From: DTU013 sp964512095
GTDB taxonomy: Bacteria > Bacillota > Clostridia > Acetivibrionales > DTU013
Direction: 5' to 3'
Assembly: GCA_964512095.1 (NCBI GenBank)
Contig: CAZEIH010000005.1
Span: 33,571 to 97,570 of the forward strand
Length of the DNA stretch: 64,000 nt
This document shows, piece after piece, positions 61,981-64,000 of the stretch (within the stretch, counting starts at the first letter, position 1; each line of letters begins with the position of its first letter). Below the pieces are notes generated by a model that searched no databases, was not told the DNA's origin, and saw nothing but the letters and a program-made list of their open reading frames with translations. Made by a program: the position numbers and the translations under genes.

Positions 61981-62789
61981 ATATTGACAATTGATGGAAA
62001 GCTTAAAATCATTGAAACCAAATTTGCTATAAAAACATACCGCCCTATTGATTTTCCCGATAGGGATTTTGCGAATTTCTTATAGACTATATATTCAATG
62101 ACCCATATGATAATCTCGTATATAAATAAAGCTATGATAATGAAATATGATAAAAATCGATATGTTGTTAATATAGCCGTATGTAAAAGAATCTGAGTTG
62201 CAATATTTGTCAGTATCAGAACCTTAAAAGGCCTTATCTTGAATAGTAATGATATGAGAATTTCAACTACAAGGGTAATAGCAACACACAATAACATATA
62301 GAGGATTGTTTGATAATAAAGCATATAGAATTCTTTATCGAGCATTGTAATATTTTCAACACTACCGCTTTCAACATCATATAAAACCATCCCATTGAAT
62401 TTGTCATTCGTACCCAGGTCTGATACGACTACCTCGCCGGATTCATATTGTAGAACCAGATTGAAAGCATATGGGATACCCCACCCATTAACGTTGTAGT
62501 ATCCAAAGGTATCTATTTTCATATCAAAGTAGTCTTTGCATTTTATCGTTGTTATGTATGATGGATCTTTATACAAGTATGCACGGATATCACCATTGGT
62601 ATATTCATACATTCTATCCGGGTCAGGGTTTTCAGCGTCATAATCACAAGCAAATGTTATAAAACACGCTTGGTCCTCACTATTTTTTATTAGGACCTGA
62701 AGTGTCGGTTTCGGACCAAAATCAGCAAATGCATTAACTGGCATCAAGATAATCAATAATACTATAACCAGGACTACTTTTATTTTCAT
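61977..62789 (-). CDS. Membrane protein with exported N-terminal domain
   Basis: 270 residues: signal peptide (residues ~1-22, AFADFGPKP), an extracellular domain of about 130 residues, then four membrane spans (residues ~155-265). The DFGPKP opening occurs in a family of unknown function that I know from clostridial genomes, but no biochemical role is established. It lies 31 bases after the peptidase-like gene and could be its immunity or export partner. Confidence 0.78.
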   Translation of the reverse strand: MKIKVVLVIVLLIILMPVNAFADFGPKPTLQVLIKNSEDQACFITFACDYDAENPDPDRMYEYTNGDIRAYLYKDPSYITTIKCKDYFDMKIDTFGYYNVNGWGIPYAFNLVLQYESGEVVVSDLGTNDKFNGMVLYDVESGSVENITMLDKEFYMLYYQTILYMLLCVAITLVVEILISLLFKIRPFKVLILTNIATQILLHTAILTTYRFLSYFIIIALFIYEIIIWVIEYIVYKKFAKSLSGKSIGRYVFIANLVSMILSFPSIVNM

Positions 62790-62820
62790 TATGTACTAAC
62801 CTTCTCTCAATTTAATATTT

Positions 62821-63855
62821 TCACGGTTTACCAAATACTGTGACACATGAATTTGGATTAAATATGCTTCCGATGTCAGAATAGAAATTATCATCAAATC
62901 TAAGACTTTTCATCCCTTGCTTTAGAACATCCCAATCAACATATCTTACATTTTGACTCCAACCATCGTAAACTTCTATTAGAAATTTACTGTCCTCACC
63001 CTCCTTATGATATTCTTTATATCCAATAGCGGTTACTGTGTGTCCGGAATAATCGTCCCCTCCAGGAATACTTAGTAATAATGGATCTGCATTATTTATG
63101 TTTTCTTTTATTACATCTAACTGATCCACAAAAACTCCATATTTATTATCCGGTGTAGCATTTGTATAGCCAAATGCCTCCCATGTATCTTTGGTCATTT
63201 CATCAATTTCGAAAGGTGTGTATATGAATAAGTCTCTTATAATACCTGTTTTTTTCGGGTCGTATCCGTGCTTTTCACCAATTCCTTTTACCTTTATATA
63301 TATTTCATTTATATCAGAAGGTATATTGCTGTAACCCTTATCGCTATAGTATTTCATTACTCTTGTAATCGCAGCAAGTGTGCAATTATTTGCTTCAGGT
63401 TCAAGTAAATCCTGTGTGAAGTTTTGCATACCGGATATGCTGGAATTAGGATTGGTAATCTCTGTCCACCCTTCATCATACCTGTCATTTACATATATTA
63501 ATGGATCTTCGATTCCACCTCCTCCAGTGAAACCCAAGACCTGCCCATCGAATACAATAATTGAATCTTCCAAACCTGAAAGATTTTTTTCGGCAGATTT
63601 ATAAGCTTTGGTGTATTCACTTATGATATCTTTGAGACATTTTGTATATTTTGTGATGGATCTTTGTATTACTTTTAAGTCATCACAAAGTAATGTAAGC
63701 TTTTTCTCCAATTGTTCTTCTCCCATAACATCCCAATCTAATGATCTTCTCGCCCGTACACAATCCTGAATCATATTGCTGATAGTATTTGAGAACTTGT
63801 TCATATGGTCTATTTCATTTTGCAGAGCCACGGTGTCAAATTTAACAGTAGACAT
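62821..63855 (-). CDS. WXG100-like protein with C39-like cysteine peptidase domain; candidate type VII effector
   Basis: 344 residues, no signal peptide, AAGGAGG eight bases before the ATG. Residues 1-95 are two long helices joined by a turn containing WDVMGEE, similar to the WXG turn of ESX/WXG100 secretion domains. Residues ~150-344 are a papain-like C39-type domain: Cys158 in EANNCTLAA, His272 in YSGHTVTAIGY and Asp297 in VYDGW make a triad. The combination of an export-type helical head and a hydrolase tail is how type VII-secreted toxins and enzymes are built. No secretion ATPase (EssC) lies in the window, so the route is inferred. Confidence 0.82.
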   Translation of the reverse strand: MSTVKFDTVALQNEIDHMNKFSNTISNMIQDCVRARRSLDWDVMGEEQLEKKLTLLCDDLKVIQRSITKYTKCLKDIISEYTKAYKSAEKNLSGLEDSIIVFDGQVLGFTGGGGIEDPLIYVNDRYDEGWTEITNPNSSISGMQNFTQDLLEPEANNCTLAAITRVMKYYSDKGYSNIPSDINEIYIKVKGIGEKHGYDPKKTGIIRDLFIYTPFEIDEMTKDTWEAFGYTNATPDNKYGVFVDQLDVIKENINNADPLLLSIPGGDDYSGHTVTAIGYKEYHKEGEDSKFLIEVYDGWSQNVRYVDWDVLKQGMKSLRFDDNFYSDIGSIFNPNSCVTVFGKP

Positions 63856-63881
63856 AAACTCAACCTCCTTATTATATAAAC

Positions 63882-64000
63882 TTACCTGTTCCCACCGACC
63901 TTGTAGTCATCCGAGGATTTCTTGCCTGCATGGTAGAATACAACGTCGCCATCCATCAGATTAAATTCCTTCTTGTAATAATCCTTCTGTGTATAGTCAA
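63882..64000 (-). CDS. C-terminal end of a gene continuing beyond the window
   Basis: The last 38 codons (ending SDDYKVGGNR, stop at 63884-63882) are open to the window edge. The stop lies 26 bases before the peptidase-like start, so the two genes are in one operon. FNLMDGDVVFYHAG is the only recognisable stretch and does not identify the family. Confidence 0.6.
   Translation of the reverse strand, partial: DYTQKDYYKKEFNLMDGDVVFYHAGKKSSDDYKVGGNR

Overview
The window looks like a chromosomal segment of an anaerobic, Gram-positive, low-to-moderate GC bacterium of the Clostridia (Bacillota). Reasons: strong AGGAGG-type ribosome binding sites, an oxygen-sensitive class III ribonucleotide reductase, several S-layer-homology (SLH) proteins, lipoprotein-type binding proteins, and two tiny glycine-rich single-span proteins of the kind found in spore formers. 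The species cannot be named from the sequence alone. There is one run of exactly 100 N at 22124-22223, an assembly gap inside a coding tandem repeat.

Layout. 1-6051 (+): two tiny membrane proteins, an SLH-transglutaminase, and a SWIM/SNF2 helicase. 6319-15951 (-): oligoendopeptidase F, an M29 aminopeptidase, a NarL-type two-component system, an acetyltransferase-deaminase fusion, and a two-permease ABC exporter. This resembles drug-sensing and efflux modules such as LnrJK-LnrLMN, with an added enzyme. 16650-29844 (-): a complete maltodextrin uptake and breakdown locus. It holds a LacI-family regulator, MalE/F/G-like transporter genes, three GH13 enzymes and an alpha-glucan phosphorylase, with nagB divergent at 30051. 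30931-34530 (-): a long fibronectin-III/SLH protein. 34778-34854: tRNA-Arg(CCU) with its own promoter. 35275-40383 (+): a PIN-PhoH ATPase, then a cobalamin riboswitch with terminator leading into nrdG and an nrdD that carries a C-terminal redoxin domain.

40411-50347 (-): a 1-phosphofructokinase-like kinase, a long-chain acyl-CoA synthetase, a MutS-like ATPase, and a second ABC-transporter/OmpR-type two-component operon with a secreted protein upstream. 50639-54100 (+): a LarA-like protein, then an aminotransferase whose 5' end is tandemly amplified seven times with exact 54-bp spacing, then two small unknown genes. 54135-56486 (-): a polar amino acid ABC transporter. 57202-60555 (+): a probable S-layer protein with a strong promoter. 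60789-64000 (-): a Phd-antitoxin/Uma2-nuclease fusion under a palindromic promoter-operator, then a cluster with a WXG100-like/C39-like peptidase protein that resembles a type VII secretion effector locus.

The intergenic DNA is unusual. A dispersed element of about 130 bp occurs in at least six full or decayed copies in both orientations. There are also several unrelated tandem-repeat arrays (unit lengths about 10, 11/22, 18, 36, 54 and 90 bp), mostly between genes of the same operon. The strongest leads are the two-component/acetyltransferase-deaminase/ABC module, the NrdD-redoxin fusion under B12 control, the Phd-Uma2 fusion with its operator, the amplified 5' end of the aminotransferase, and the effector-like locus at the right edge.
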